A stretch of 20,775 nt of DNA from Chara braunii (GCA_003427395.1 BFEA01000116.1:246311-267085), one strand, 5' to 3'; shown: positions 1 through 8,405, numbered from the stretch's first letter. Notes: a model not told the origin generated them from the sequence alone. Translations and numbers: made by a program.

Positions 1-400
1 AAAAAAAAAGAAAGAAAGAAAGAAAAGGAGGAAAATTTTCCCCGGCCTCCTCTGGTGATGCTGTATGTTTATTTTTAACTTTATACATCCTTATGGTCAT
101 TTATAATCTGACGCATGGCCCACCCACATGGCTCCGCTGCACCACTCACCAAAACAATGGTCGAACCAGGGTGTACTTGTCATTTACGATAGAGCTAGTG
201 CGAGTACACCCTTAACTCTTTTTTTTTGTTCTTTTTTCCCCTCCTCTTAACATTCATGATTGCATGATGTTTTTTTTTCTTTTTTTTTTTCTGTTTCGGT
301 TTCTTATATCATGATGTGTTCGCATTGTTGGAGGTCGAAGGATCAAAGACGGTATGCCATTTACATTATCACCCAATTTCCTGTTCTTGTGTGTACCTTC
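1..400. other. Non-coding stretch with A/G-rich start
   Basis: Positions 1-33 are an imperfect AAAG microsatellite. From there to the first small retro-insertion at about 407 there are T-rich runs near 219-238 and 270-290. I see no gene, RNA or transposon end. The short frames here depend on the T-runs and have no recognisable domain. Confidence 0.6.
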
Positions 401-406
401 ATAGTC

Positions 407-478
407 ATGATGCTGTGGCACCTGTTCGGGTTGTTAAAAAAAATAAAAAAAATAAAAAATAAAAAATGATGCTGTGGC
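407..478 (+). mobile_element. Tiny A-tailed insertion with 13-bp target-site duplication
   Basis: The 13-mer ATGATGCTGTGGC occurs at 407-419 and exactly again at 466-478. Between them lie 46 bases: about 16 bases of unique sequence ending in TTGTT, then an A-rich tail with interspersed T. Direct repeats flanking an A-tailed body are the signature of target-primed reverse transcription. The body is too short to name, so it is probably the extreme 3' end of a 5'-truncated LINE or SINE. The TTGTT-plus-A ending matches the insertion at 791-922. Confidence 0.6.
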
Positions 479-520
479 TGATGACGAAAGAACAAGTGAA
501 CTGACGTGAAGGGGCTGGGG

Positions 521-532
521 GGGTACTCACTA

Positions 533-573
<41 letters not shown>

Positions 574-616
574 CGCCTTTCGTTGAAACATCGGCGGGAG
601 GCTGGGTACTCACTAC
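521..616 (-). mobile_element. Short poly(A)-tailed insertion, minus orientation, 13-bp TSD
   Basis: GGGTACTCACTAC occurs at 521-533 and exactly at 604-616. The insert starts with a 39-base T run (535-573), i.e. a poly(A) tail on the minus strand, followed by about 30 unique bases. This fits a severely 5'-truncated retro-insertion on the minus strand. The body is too short for family assignment. Confidence 0.6.
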
Positions 617-775
617 TACTTACTACTAAGGACTCACAATATTCCACACTAAAAAAATAAAATAAAAAAAATTCCACACCCCCCACCCCCCTCGTCTCCC
701 TGCTCCCCCTAAATTTGTGTTGAAGGAATATGCAAGACTAGCTGCAGTTTGGCAACAAGCCCCAATCACCCATCT

Positions 776-936
776 AGACCCGCTTCATTTGGTGATGCTC
801 CCCACTAATAGATGGAGCGGCCCATCGGGCAAAGCCTCAATTCCGGGGGTTCTCTTACCACCACCAGAATAGAGGCCTTGCGCAAGGGCCTTTTGTTAAA
901 AAAAAAAAAANAAAAAAAAAAAGACCCACTTCATTT
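776..936 (+). mobile_element. Poly(A)-tailed retro-insertion, about 130 bp, 14-bp imperfect TSD
   Basis: GACCCGCTTCATTT at 777-790 is repeated with one substitution at 923-936. The body from 791 ends in TTTTGTT and a 25-base A tail (898-922) with an ambiguous base at 911. Structure fits a SINE or truncated LINE. No clear pol III A and B boxes are visible in the body, so a LINE 3' end is as likely as a SINE. Confidence 0.6.
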
Positions 937-1138
937 CCTGGATTCAACTGCCTCAGGCCACACGCCACAACTGTCTTCTCCCGAGAGCACAACCGTGTAC
1001 CGCAAATATAGCTTCTTGGCACCGCCCTCTTCCCCCAAACACAACATGCCCTCTCCATAGCTGCACCAGACCGTAAAGATTGGTTGTGTTCGTTCCTCGT
1101 CAGCGTGCGTTATGATTGGGGGAGGAGGACGGACTTAT

Positions 1139-1362
1139 CCTCTAAAGATAGAGGATGATATCAAGGACAAATATCTTGTAGATTTATACAGTCATCATGA
1201 TGAGAATGCAGTAATCCACAACCGTAACTATTTGAACGGTTTTCGTTGAAAAGAAAAATAAAAAATAATTGGATTTGAAATTAGGTCCCAATTTCTCTCG
1301 AAAGATAGAGAAAGATATTGAGGAAGGATATATTATATGGTCATGATTCATCATGATGCGAA
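1139..1362. repeat. Diverged direct repeat pair of about 68 bp
   Basis: 1139-1206 and 1294-1362 align along their length. Both carry AAAGATAGAG near the start and TCATCATGATG near the end, with substitutions between. This is an old local duplication at about 155-bp spacing. No coding or RNA function is apparent. Confidence 0.5.
1268..1293 (+). repeat. 26-bp repeat, first copy (second at 1774-1799)
   Basis: A 26-base segment beginning ATTGGATTTGAAATTAGG is found exactly at 1268-1293 and 1774-1799. The flanks are only loosely related, for example AATCCAC near 1212 and near 1653. It probably marks two copies of a decayed dispersed element. Confidence 0.6.
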
Positions 1363-1424
1363 GGCCTTTTTTTTATTTATTTTTTTTTTTTGGATGATTG
1401 CTTCTGGGGTTGCTAGACAGGGTT

Positions 1425-1441
1425 GCAACAATCTGAAAGGC

Positions 1442-1472
<31 letters not shown>

Positions 1473-1520
1473 GTCCTCGCGGGTTCCCCCGTGGGACTGC
1501 AACTGTCTGAAAAGCTGAAA
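1425..1520 (-). mobile_element. Short poly(A)-tailed insertion, minus orientation, about 22-bp imperfect TSD
   Basis: The 22-base segments at 1425-1446 and 1499-1520 match at 19 positions and both end in GCTGAAA. Between them is a 26-base T run (1447-1472) and about 26 unique bases. Read on the minus strand this is a truncated body followed by poly(A). It is the fourth such insertion in 1.1 kb. Confidence 0.55.
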
Positions 1521-1850
1521 TCAAGACACATGAGAAAAAACAAACACCCCACTGGTCCACTGGAGACTGGGCCCAGCCTCCCTGCTTACCTGAGGGCCTG
1601 GAGATAGCCCGTTGAAACTACTTAGACCCACGCCCATGATGAGAAGGCCCTACTAATCCACGGAGCGGGAACTTTTATTTCTGGAAAAATAAAAAGGACA
1701 AACTTTTATTTCTCGAAGTTTTTTCTAACTTGAAGGGTTTGCAACTTTGCATTGAAAAAGAGAAAAAAACTTCATTGGATTTGAAATTAGGTCCCAATTA
1801 CATCCCCAAGGAATGGTTCATAATATGAATGTTGCCATCAAAGTGGTCAG
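1521..1850. other. Non-coding stretch
   Basis: Apart from the second 26-bp repeat copy at 1774-1799 I see no gene, RNA or transposon end. Base composition is A-rich between 1670 and 1770. Confidence 0.5.
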
Positions 1851-1851
1851 A

Positions 1852-1972
1852 TACGTCCACAGATGTGGGTCGTGCCCGAACATAACGCACCCTAAAAATG
1901 AATGTATGCAAGCTATATTTCCAGCCAGATACAGCCAAAATGAGGGTGCGTTGTGTTCGGGGGAAGACGGTA
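1852..1972. mobile_element. Degraded TA-flanked MITE, same family as 6121-6225
   Basis: 1875-1970 matches the intact element at 6121-6225. It has CATAACGCACCCT on the left arm, the same central segment, and AGGGTGCGTTGTGTTC plus GGAAGACGG on the right arm, followed by TA at 1971-1972. The left terminus (1854-1874) has diverged, though a TA lies at 1852-1853. No transposase is encoded. Family placement as Tc1/mariner-like rests on the TA flanks only. Confidence 0.75.
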
Positions 1973-2140
1973 TGTAGGATGTACACAAGCACGAATTAAC
2001 ATTTTGATGATTTTGTTAAATTTTAGATTCTGTACACGAAATGGAAATAAGATTTTTGAAATAGTGAAATTTAAAATCTTACTTTTTTTTTTTAGGGCCA
2101 TTGTTTGTATAGGGATTCAAACATCATCTCTCGCTCCAAA

Positions 2141-2170
2141 GAAGAGAGAGAGAGAGCGAGCGAGCGAGCG

Positions 2171-2237
<67 letters not shown>

Positions 2238-2238
2238 N

Positions 2239-2327
<89 letters not shown>
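2141..2327. repeat. (GA)n microsatellite, 187 bp, one ambiguous base
   Basis: The tract starts with GAGCGA variants (2156-2173) and then runs as pure GA to 2327, with an N at 2238. The reading frames crossing it on both strands (Arg-Glu or Leu-Ser polymers) are products of the repeat and not genes. A polypurine tract this long can form triplex DNA. Confidence 0.95.
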
Positions 2328-2329
<2 letters not shown>

Positions 2330-2535
2330 CTGCAATCAGATGTATGCGATCCATGATGATGGGCTGTCACAACCAGCGAACCCATAACCAATCGATGTGA
2401 TATGCCAACGATACGTATGTAACAAATGACGAGCGATTTATTTCCGGCGATGCACTGGATGGCATCATTGTGTTCGTCCTCAGGGTAGGAGCAAAGCATG
2501 TGCAAATAAGACATTCACACTTGCCCCTGCCTGCC
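2328..2535. other. Non-coding spacer
   Basis: I see no repeat, RNA or coding signal between the GA tract and the tandem repeats that follow. Confidence 0.5.
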
Positions 2536-2815
2536 ATGTGTTACTTTTTGGGTCCCAAAAAGTCATTTTGGGTCAGATTTATACTGGTTTATTTGGGTCC
2601 CCAAAAACTCAAAGGCCCACAAATTTCTACTGTTTTATTTGGGGGTCCCAAAAACTCAAAGGCACACAAATTTATACTCTTTCATTTGGGTCTTAGAACC
2701 CCAATCCCCAGCCTTTCAAAGAAAAGAGAACACATGTGTGGGGTTGCAAATTTGTACTGTTCTATTTGGGTCCTTAAAAAAAAAATGATCAACCAGCCTT
2801 TCAAAGAAAAGAAAA
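2536..2815 (+). repeat. Degenerate tandem repeat with TTTGGGTCC core
   Basis: The core TTTGGGTCC or a close variant recurs near 2547, 2593, 2639, 2686 and 2766. It is usually followed by AAAAACTCAAAGGC and CACAAATTT.TACT. A second shared module, CAGCCTTTCAAAGAAAAG, occurs near 2708 and 2796. The 155-aa frame through this region is built from the repeat and has no recognised domain. Confidence 0.7.
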
Positions 2816-2886
2816 CACTACCCAATGGCCCAATGGGCGATGCGTTTGGATATGACTATCCTCTACTGGTTGTGATTGTTCTCGGT

Positions 2887-3780
2887 GGTTGTGGTAGAAC
2901 GCTTTTAGGCTCTTGGGACTCCTTGCAATTTCCTTGAGGCGATTTTTGATGTTGTTTTATTGAGATGGACCTGCAGTTGTTCGATGCCAGAATGACGCTG
3001 GCCGGCGCTCGGTCCTATGGGGCCCTGTAACTTGTTTTCAACAGGAGCTTGAGGCCTGGTAGAGAGATCTGGGAATGACTACCGGTAGGGGGCGGGGGGT
3101 GTTGTTGATGGGAAATCAAGGGTTCCTATCGAAGACGATGGTGGCCGAAGCCGGGGTGAGTTGCTTTGCCCTGTAACCTATAGCGGGGGTGAGAGGCATG
3201 GTAGAGTTTGGTAGGGAATAAGACAGTGTCTGAGGACTTCGAGGGTGTTAGGAACCTCTGGCGCTTTAGAGTGTTTGAAGACGATTGCTGGGATTTTCGA
3301 TGATGGATAGTCTCCCAAATTTACCTCAAATAGCAATTGATTTCGAGGTGAGTGGGAGAGGAGATGGTGGGATATCACGCGTCCTACTAGGATGGGAATA
3401 GGGTACAGCAGCAGCAAAAAAAGAGAACGCTTTAGGATTCTGGGGACTTCTAGCAACTCGCTTTAGGCTGTTTAATACTGGTACATTCATGGATCTGCGC
3501 TGCGGTTGTTCGAAGCCAGAACGACGCTGACCAGTGCTGGGGTGTTGCCATGTAACCTGCTGATTGCAGGAGCGTGAGGTCTGGTAGAGAGATCTGGGGA
3601 TGCTTTGGGGGGGCATTCAACGGTAGCTGTTAGGACGATGCTGGCCGGAGCTGGGGCAAGTCGTGTTGCTCTGTAACCTAGCCGGGGGGAGGTGTGAGGC
3701 CTGGGAGAGCTCGCCAGGGAATGAAGCAGTGTTGGACAGGTTTAGAGAGTTTTGTTTGGGAGTCTAGGGGTTCTAAGCAT
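2887..3780 (+). repeat. Two diverged tandem units of about 535 bp
   Basis: AGAACGCTTTAGG opens at about 2897 and 3424, followed in each unit by related blocks. One is GTTGTTCGA.GCCAGAA.GACGCTG (near 2978 and 3506), then CTGGTAGAGAGATCTGGG (near 3057 and 3582). Later a CTGTAACCTA-containing block appears near 3171 and 3672. The units are clearly homologous but diverged, so the duplication is old. I see no intact frame conserved between units, which argues against coding. Confidence 0.7.
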
Positions 3781-4385
3781 TCAAAAAGAGGTCAGTAGTC
3801 ATTCACAGTTTTTCAACCTCTCCTTTAATTCTCTTCATTTTTTTTATATTATTATTATTTTTTTTTCAACAGAACCTTAAGGTTGTGGCTCCGTTTCCAT
3901 TCTGGGGAGCATCAGTCCGGTTCCTATTCTACCGGCAAGTCAGAAAGAATTACAAAGGGTACTCACGCACGCTCCTCCCCCTTACGGTGGGAAGGTCGGA
4001 CGGATGGCATCGATTACTTCCCAAGGAAGGATGTACCACCCTTCACCCCTGCCTAAGTTAGCCTATATGACGCAATCTTGGACCTGGCAGGCTTCTCAGG
4101 CTTATGGCCCTGTGTTGTAGTTGTTGAAGGTCTGCCTATGTGGTCTAATTCTAGCTTTTCCTCTCAGCTGTAAGGCTATCAGATCTGTGTGGATTGTTGG
4201 TAGACCTAGTTGAGCCTTTGTCAGTGCCCTCAACTATGGCCCTATCCCTACCTTTTTAAGTACTGTGGTACTCCATATCCTATTAGGCCTCCATATTTTA
4301 AAAGTTTCTTTTCCTCATATGCTAAACCCTAACCCTCATCCCTTTTCTACTAAAGCGGTGGGGGATATATGGGGAGGGTATAGTC
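3781..4385. other. Stretch without recognisable gene
   Basis: A T-rich stretch with ATT repeats (3837-3868) ends in TTTTTTTTCAACAG, which resembles a 3' splice acceptor, but no exon can be defined after it. A short telomere-like CTAAACCCTAACCC at 4323-4336 is too short to be meaningful. Nothing else is recognised. Confidence 0.5.
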
Positions 4386-5369
4386 TCAGGGGAAGGGTAT
4401 TACGGGTAAATTACTGGGGAGCAAAGTAGGTGTGGGGTAACCACGTGAGGGGAGGTAGAGTATATCGGCGGGGTAGAGTATATTACTGGGGAGTTGGTGG
4501 GCTTGTAACTGGTTAAGTTGAACTCTTGTTGTGGGCTGTTGTAGTACTGGGTGATAAGTGGTTGATGTTAAACCACCAGTACTTGGCCCAGCTATCGGCC
4601 CCGGCGCTTCCCCGTTAACGCGCCGCGCCTTTAGGGCATCGGGGTACCGCACCACAATGGCTGGAAGCGCCAGCCAAAAACAAAACAAAACGGTACCCCG
4701 ACGCTACGGCAAAAATCGGCGCGCAGGGGCATTCCAGGCTCGGCATCGATAGCTGGGCCAAGTACTGGTGGTTTAATGGATTTCTGGGTCGTTTGGACTT
4801 ACGAGGTCGTGTCGTCTGTTCTGTCTTGTTGGCTGGGGGGGTTTACTTCTGGAGCGGTGGTCTGTGGGCTTGTCGAGTTATTGCTGGCTCCTTGGATGTG
4901 ATAGGATGTCATGGTTAGCCAATCCTTCATTACCGTTTATCCTAAATGTCCAAGTGTACTTCCTGGGGTATGGGGGGTCTGGTGTTGTCAGTTTATCCTT
5001 TTCTAGGGCTGTGGACTGGAAGTTCCTCTTTATCGTGACCTCAACGACATACCTGTGAGATGGGTCCGACTTCTGGCTCTTTCTAATTCTTGTGGTGGGC
5101 CTATGTGGTTGTGCCTCCATTGTGCAAAGTGAAGTCTGTCCTGGTCTATTCGTGCTATCTTTCCTTCTCCTAGCCGATGTTTCGCGAACTCTTCTACTAT
5201 TCTGTCCTTGTTTGCCGTGTTGTCTGCCATCTTTCTGCGGGTTCTCTTCCAGCGGCCTCTATATTCGATTTCCACCAAGTACAACGCTCCCTCCCAAGCT
5301 TCTTGGGCTGCCATGGGGACCTGGTCGCTTGTTTCTTGGCACCTGCGTTTCCAGATATAAGGTTGTGAG

Positions 5370-5370
<1 letters not shown>
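4386..5370 (-). pseudogene. Possible decayed coding region of unknown family
   Basis: On the minus strand, codons from about 5368 to 5030 read a hydrophilic, charged sequence, including the segment NKDRIVEEFAKHRLGEGK. The next frame (about 5090 to 4878) continues with similar non-repetitive composition to a stop and then about 37 more sense codons. Beyond the MITE at 4568-4776, the minus strand to 4386 reads a Pro/Gln/Leu-rich tail ending at a stop. The apparent lysine run at the 5' end is a poly(A) tract and not protein. One plausible reading is a degraded gene with a frameshift, an in-frame stop and a MITE insertion. I do not recognise the family, and the composition could arise by chance. 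Confidence 0.25.
4568..4776. mobile_element. 209-bp MITE with perfect 30-bp terminal inverted repeats at TTAA
   Basis: The 30 bases at 4568-4597 are the exact reverse complement of 4747-4776. Both outer ends are TTAA, so the repeats may include a TTAA target duplication flanking ends that start ACCACCAGTACTTGG. A second inner inverted pair, CGGGGTACCG near 4639 and CGGTACCCCG near 4691, makes the element a long foldback. No transposase is encoded. TTAA flanks are typical of piggyBac-type targeting, while TTA/TAA would suit PIF/Harbinger, so the superfamily is undecided. Perfect arms imply recent insertion or selection for the foldback. Confidence 0.85.

Positions 5371-5371
<1 letters not shown>

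Positions 5372-5410
<39 letters not shown>
5372..5410. repeat. 39-base poly(T) tract
   Basis: Pure T from 5372 to 5410. On the minus strand it would be a poly(A) tail, but I could not find matching direct repeats on both sides, so it is not called as a retro-insertion. Confidence 0.9.
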
Positions 5411-6010
5411 CATAGACTGCTCATTTCATTATACAAGCTGGGAAACGGGCCCAGCGTCCCTCACATCAATAGCCGCAGCCACAGGGATGAGCCAGGCACT
5501 CCGGCCAGGCTTAACCCCACCAGGCTTAACCCCACCGCAGCTAAATTTGTCCTTGCCATGTGCTGGGCGTGTGTAGACCTAGTAGGCGTGTTACTTGATC
5601 TGTTGGGAGAGCTTTGTTTGTTATTGAGTTCCATAGCTGGGCTGTCTTAGTCCAGAGTTGCTTGGCTTCAGGCAAAGTACTAGACAATGTTCTATATCTT
5701 CCGTTAGGCCATCTGGACAGATAGAGCAGAGTTCATGTAAGGCGGATCTCGACTACCCTTTCCTTCTTTTATTCAGCCATTTGTTCACTGGGAGGGCTCG
5801 GTACGTGCTGTTCCCCACGAATAGACTGGAGCTTTTGTCCTTTAAAAAAAGGAAAAAAAGAAAAGAAGAAAAGAAAACACTCGTGAACATGGAGCCGAAC
5901 ACTCCTCGTGCTCGTTTGGGAGAACGCTGGTGGCGGCAGGGAATTCGCGACCCGTGGCGGCTTGGATTTCTTCGTGTCGGGAAAAAAAAAGTGAAGTGGG
6001 AAAGTGAGGC
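5411..6010. other. Stretch without recognisable gene
   Basis: It holds a 15-bp perfect tandem pair (CCAGGCTTAACCCCA at 5505-5519 and 5520-5534) and an A/G-rich patch at 5842-5878. The frames across 5658-6080 on either strand pass through that patch and carry no recognisable domain. Confidence 0.5.
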
Positions 6011-6030
6011 GCCGACTCACACTACCGTCA

Positions 6031-6069
6031 TGTGCGACATGGTTTGGACAAGCCTGTCCATGTCGCACA
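6031..6069. repeat. Hairpin beside the nested MITEs
   Basis: TGTGCGACAT (6031-6040) pairs with ATGTCGCACA (6060-6069), and GGACA (6046-6050) pairs with TGTCC (6055-6059), leaving a 5-nt bulge and a 4-nt loop. It is preceded by ACTCACACTACCGTC (6015-6029), a motif that recurs at the outer MITE arm. Confidence 0.7.
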
Positions 6070-6120
6070 GTTCCAGTTAGCCAACAGGAAGTTGCGGTCA
6101 GACACTCACACTACCATCTA

Positions 6121-6225
6121 CCGTCTTCCCCCGAACATAACGCACCCTAAAAATGAATGTATACAAGCTATATTGCCGGCCAGATACAGCCAAAATGAGG
6201 GTGCGTTGTGTTCAGGGGAAGACGG
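6121..6225. mobile_element. 105-bp TA-flanked MITE (family shared with 1852-1972)
   Basis: Termini 6121-6148 and 6198-6225 are inverted repeats matching at 26 of 28 positions, starting CCGTCTTCCCC. TA lies immediately outside at 6119-6120 and 6226-6227, as in Tc1/mariner-type insertion. The centre is non-coding. The copy at 1852-1972 shares the whole interior, so this is a dispersed family. Confidence 0.85.
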
Positions 6226-6227
6226 TA

Positions 6228-6316
6228 GGCCTTCAAAATCACAAAATCCCAAAATGAGCGACATTTTGCAAGGAACATATGGGCGCTCATTTTGGGATTT
6301 TACGATTTTGAAGGCC
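6228..6316. mobile_element. 89-bp TA-flanked MITE abutting the previous one
   Basis: Termini 6228-6260 and 6284-6316 are inverted repeats matching at 31 of 33 positions, starting GGCCTTCAAAATC. The left flank TA (6226-6227) is the same dinucleotide that flanks the right end of the preceding MITE; the right TA is 6317-6318. The central loop is about 23 bases, so single-stranded DNA or RNA would form a near-perfect hairpin, a possible small-RNA source. Confidence 0.85.
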
Positions 6317-6349
6317 TAGTGTGAGCCTGTGTGCCCACAACTTCCTTTA

Positions 6350-7220
6350 CAAGGACTCGATCTGGCCGCTCGCTTGTTATTATGCAAGTTTTAGGGCCTA
6401 GTGTGAGTATGCTCTAAGCAACGGGCAGTGGTGCACCAAATTTGCAGTCCCCATGAGGACTCCAAATGTTCAGCTCCATGTTAGCCCAGCGTCAGCGCTG
6501 CACCCGCTGATTTGATTGATGAAAAAAAGAAAGGTTCAAAGCAATGAGTATTTTTTTCTCAATTAAAAAAAAAAAATCAAATTTGTGTTTGACTCCCATG
6601 TGATGCCGTCGACCTGGGGTGACACCAACTTTGCAGTCTGCTTGCCTCTTCGTGAATTTAATTTAAATTTTGAATTATTATTCATCTGTTAATGATATTT
6701 GCTTTATTTATTGAATTTAATTTAGAATTTTGTTATTTATTTTTAGTTTTTCAGTTTTTGGCACTTTTCATATGATTTGATATGAAAATTTACAATGCGA
6801 CAATCCAATGGCCAAAGGTTTGGGGTTGGCTGGAGTGCCTCGGCCAGGCCAGATTAACACAGGGAATATTGTGTTTTTAAAGCCGGTGCGTTGCTAGGAC
6901 TCCAATTGCATGATCCCCGGCAGCTACGCTACATAGCACACACGCCATCTCACCTAGGAGTTTGGCGACAACAGTAGGTACATATAGGACCTACCGTGCG
7001 GCCTCAGTATTCCTACACAAATTCTTAGTCTGGTTGGTTGACGCTGAGTACTTGGGTGGAGGCTTTCTGGGTGGCATACGCTTCCACTGTGTGTTTGGAA
7101 TCTGCGTGCAACGGAGCTGACGTGTACACAGGATACCCATCCGCGCATGTACGGATGACGAAACCTGGCATGTGACAGGCCTCTGTACAAATCCGAGGGC
7201 CTGTATGCAAGTACCCATCT
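6350..7220. other. Stretch without recognisable gene
   Basis: A single CACTAG-type terminus (CCTAGTGTGAGTATG, 6399-6413) may be a solo end of the family at 16600-16677. The part from about 6510 to 6790 is AT-rich. The minus-strand frames at 6954-7366 overlap one another in different frames and show no domain. Confidence 0.5.
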
Positions 7221-7226
7221 TTTGTC

Positions 7227-7246
7227 ACACACACACACACACACAG
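7227..7246. repeat. Short (CA)n microsatellite
   Basis: About ten CA units. The Cys-Val run in minus-strand frames comes from it. Confidence 0.9.
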
Positions 7247-7343
7247 CATTTGCGCGACGAGCAGCCACTCTGAGCGCAAGTGCAGCTTATCATTTTTCAC
7301 TTCCTGCATCTGGCCTGCCCGTTTCTCATCCACCTCGCCTTGC

Positions 7344-7547
7344 GTGTTCCCCGCCCCCAATGACAATGATCCACCGTCTGATCACCTGATGTTGCCCCCG
7401 ACAGAAGATGATCTCTCTCTGGAGCGTACACTCGAGTCAATGGAGTTGAGACAGGCAGAGGAACCTGATAGAAATAGTCAAGACCGCAATGAATCTCCGC
7501 CTGCCGTGCCCCTGCCGCACAACCTGCAGAACCAGATGATATCATAG
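7344..7547 (+). CDS. Hypothetical short acidic protein or exon fragment
   Basis: A 67-codon open frame from ATG at 7344 to TAG. The product is hydrophilic and acidic-to-neutral, with several Pro, Asp and Glu residues (for example ERTLESMELRQAEEPDRNSQ) and no low-complexity run, signal peptide or membrane segment. No domain is recognised. It lies about 1 kb upstream of the RING-finger remnant on the same strand, with two SINE units between them, so it could be a fragment of the same broken gene. No promoter or splice signal is convincing. An overlapping minus-strand frame of similar length exists, which lowers confidence. Confidence 0.2.
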   Translation: MFPAPNDNDPPSDHLMLPPTEDDLSLERTLESMELRQAEEPDRNSQDRNESPPAVPLPHNLQNQMIS

Positions 7548-7684
7548 TGCTACAGCAAGGCAGCTTTGCGTACAATGCCATTAATGTATGTCTCCTCGCT
7601 TAAAATCGCAACCCTTACATGTCTTCCAGGATAGGCGAATCGCATCGCGCTGTCTGCCCAGACGACAGTACTCCACCTGCCCAG

Positions 7685-7715
7685 AGGACCACGTGCCTGG
7701 TGCTTACCTGTGGCC
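7685..7715 (+). repeat. 31-bp sequence shared exactly with 17276-17306
   Basis: The 31 bases beginning AGGACCACGTGCCTGGTGC are identical at the two places, with unrelated flanks. It is followed here by a tRNA B-box-like AATTCGAGCCC near 7733. It could be a shared fragment of a dispersed repeat. Confidence 0.7.
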
Positions 7716-7820
7716 TATGGGTAGGTGATTACAATTCGAGCCCGCTCCACAGAATCACATGCCAGGCATCGATCCAAATATTTGTGCGTACATCCTACAT
7801 CGTCCAGGTCATTTCAGTGC

Positions 7821-8002
7821 CGGGCAGTGTGGCTGTGTAGGCTGTGTGGTTGGGTACACCGTGTCGCGGGATCTCCGTGCTGGGGTGGGTTGAAGTGCTC
7901 ATCTTAGGGCTTCACTTTACCCCAGCCCACTTAGCCTTATGGTTAGGTGTTAGCCTGCCAAACCGTGGGTTGTGTGTTCAAGTCTTGTATTCGACATCAC
8001 GT
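7821..8002 (+). mobile_element. tRNA-like SINE unit, first tandem copy
   Basis: A unit of about 182 bp starting CGGGCAGTGTGGCTGTGTAG. Its 3' half holds a tRNA-like segment (about 7928-8000): a D-arm-like TTATGGTTAGGTGTTAGCC, an anticodon-loop-like CCTGCCA and a B-box-like TGTTCAAGTCT. The loop resembles tRNA-Gly(GCC), a tentative parentage. No clean target-site duplication or A tail is visible. A close copy follows 217 bp downstream. Confidence 0.6.
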
Positions 8003-8037
8003 GCTTTCATGCAGTAACCGCTGTAGAGATTATACTA

Positions 8038-8220
8038 CGGGCAGTGTGGCTGTGTAGGTTGAGCGTGGTTGGGTACACCGTGTCGCGGGATCTCCGTGCT
8101 CGGGTGGGGTGAAGTGCTCATCTTGGGGCTCCACTTTACCCCAGCCCACTTACCTTATGGTTAGGTGTTAGCCTGCCATGCCGTTGCTTGTGTGTTCGAG
8201 TCTTGTATTCGACATCACGT
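8038..8220 (+). mobile_element. tRNA-like SINE unit, second tandem copy
   Basis: Same unit as 7821-8002 with about a dozen small differences. The B-box-like segment here is TGTTCGAGTCT, closer to consensus than in the first copy. Both copies end at GTATTCGACATCACGT. The 35 bases between the copies are not shared, so they may be two insertions or a tandem duplication with a spacer. Confidence 0.6.
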
Positions 8221-8405
8221 TACCTTTGCAGATAACTCATCGTCCCATGGACCCTATGGGACTATGGTGGTAGGGTGCACACAGCAGGACATATTAACTA
8301 TTACTACCACGAAGCGTGAAGGACCCTCTTCAGAGGATGGTGGCTGTGCCATCCCATTCTGTGGTAACACAGCTACAGTACCGTCTCTGCCACGGCATAG
8401 CCTCC

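Larger units (their letters stand above)
6087..6347. mobile_element. Outer inverted-repeat element hosting two MITEs
   Basis: The left arm 6087-6113 (GGAAGTTG then CTCACACTA) pairs imperfectly with the right arm 6317-6346 (TAGTGTGAG then CAACTTCC). About three quarters of positions match, with a small gap. Between the arms sit the two TA-flanked MITEs at 6121-6225 and 6228-6316, plus a few bases. The outer arms are less well matched than the inner ones, consistent with an older element that was a target for the younger ones. Confidence 0.6.

Noticed and set aside
2092-2514. Long frames of Leu-Ser or Arg-Glu polymers on both strands
   Set aside because: They are translations of the (GA)n tract, open in all frames because it contains no stop codons.
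3845-3880. Splice acceptor after the T-rich tract (TTTTCAACAG)
   Set aside because: No open exon or matching donor could be defined downstream.
4323-4336. Telomere-like CTAAACCCTAACCC
   Set aside because: Only about two units; too short to be an interstitial telomere.
5372-5410. Poly(A)-tailed retro-insertion
   Set aside because: No direct repeats could be matched on the two sides.
7701-7708. U1 snRNA 5' end (CTTACCTG)
   Set aside because: Eight bases only; downstream sequence does not follow U1 in either place where it occurs.
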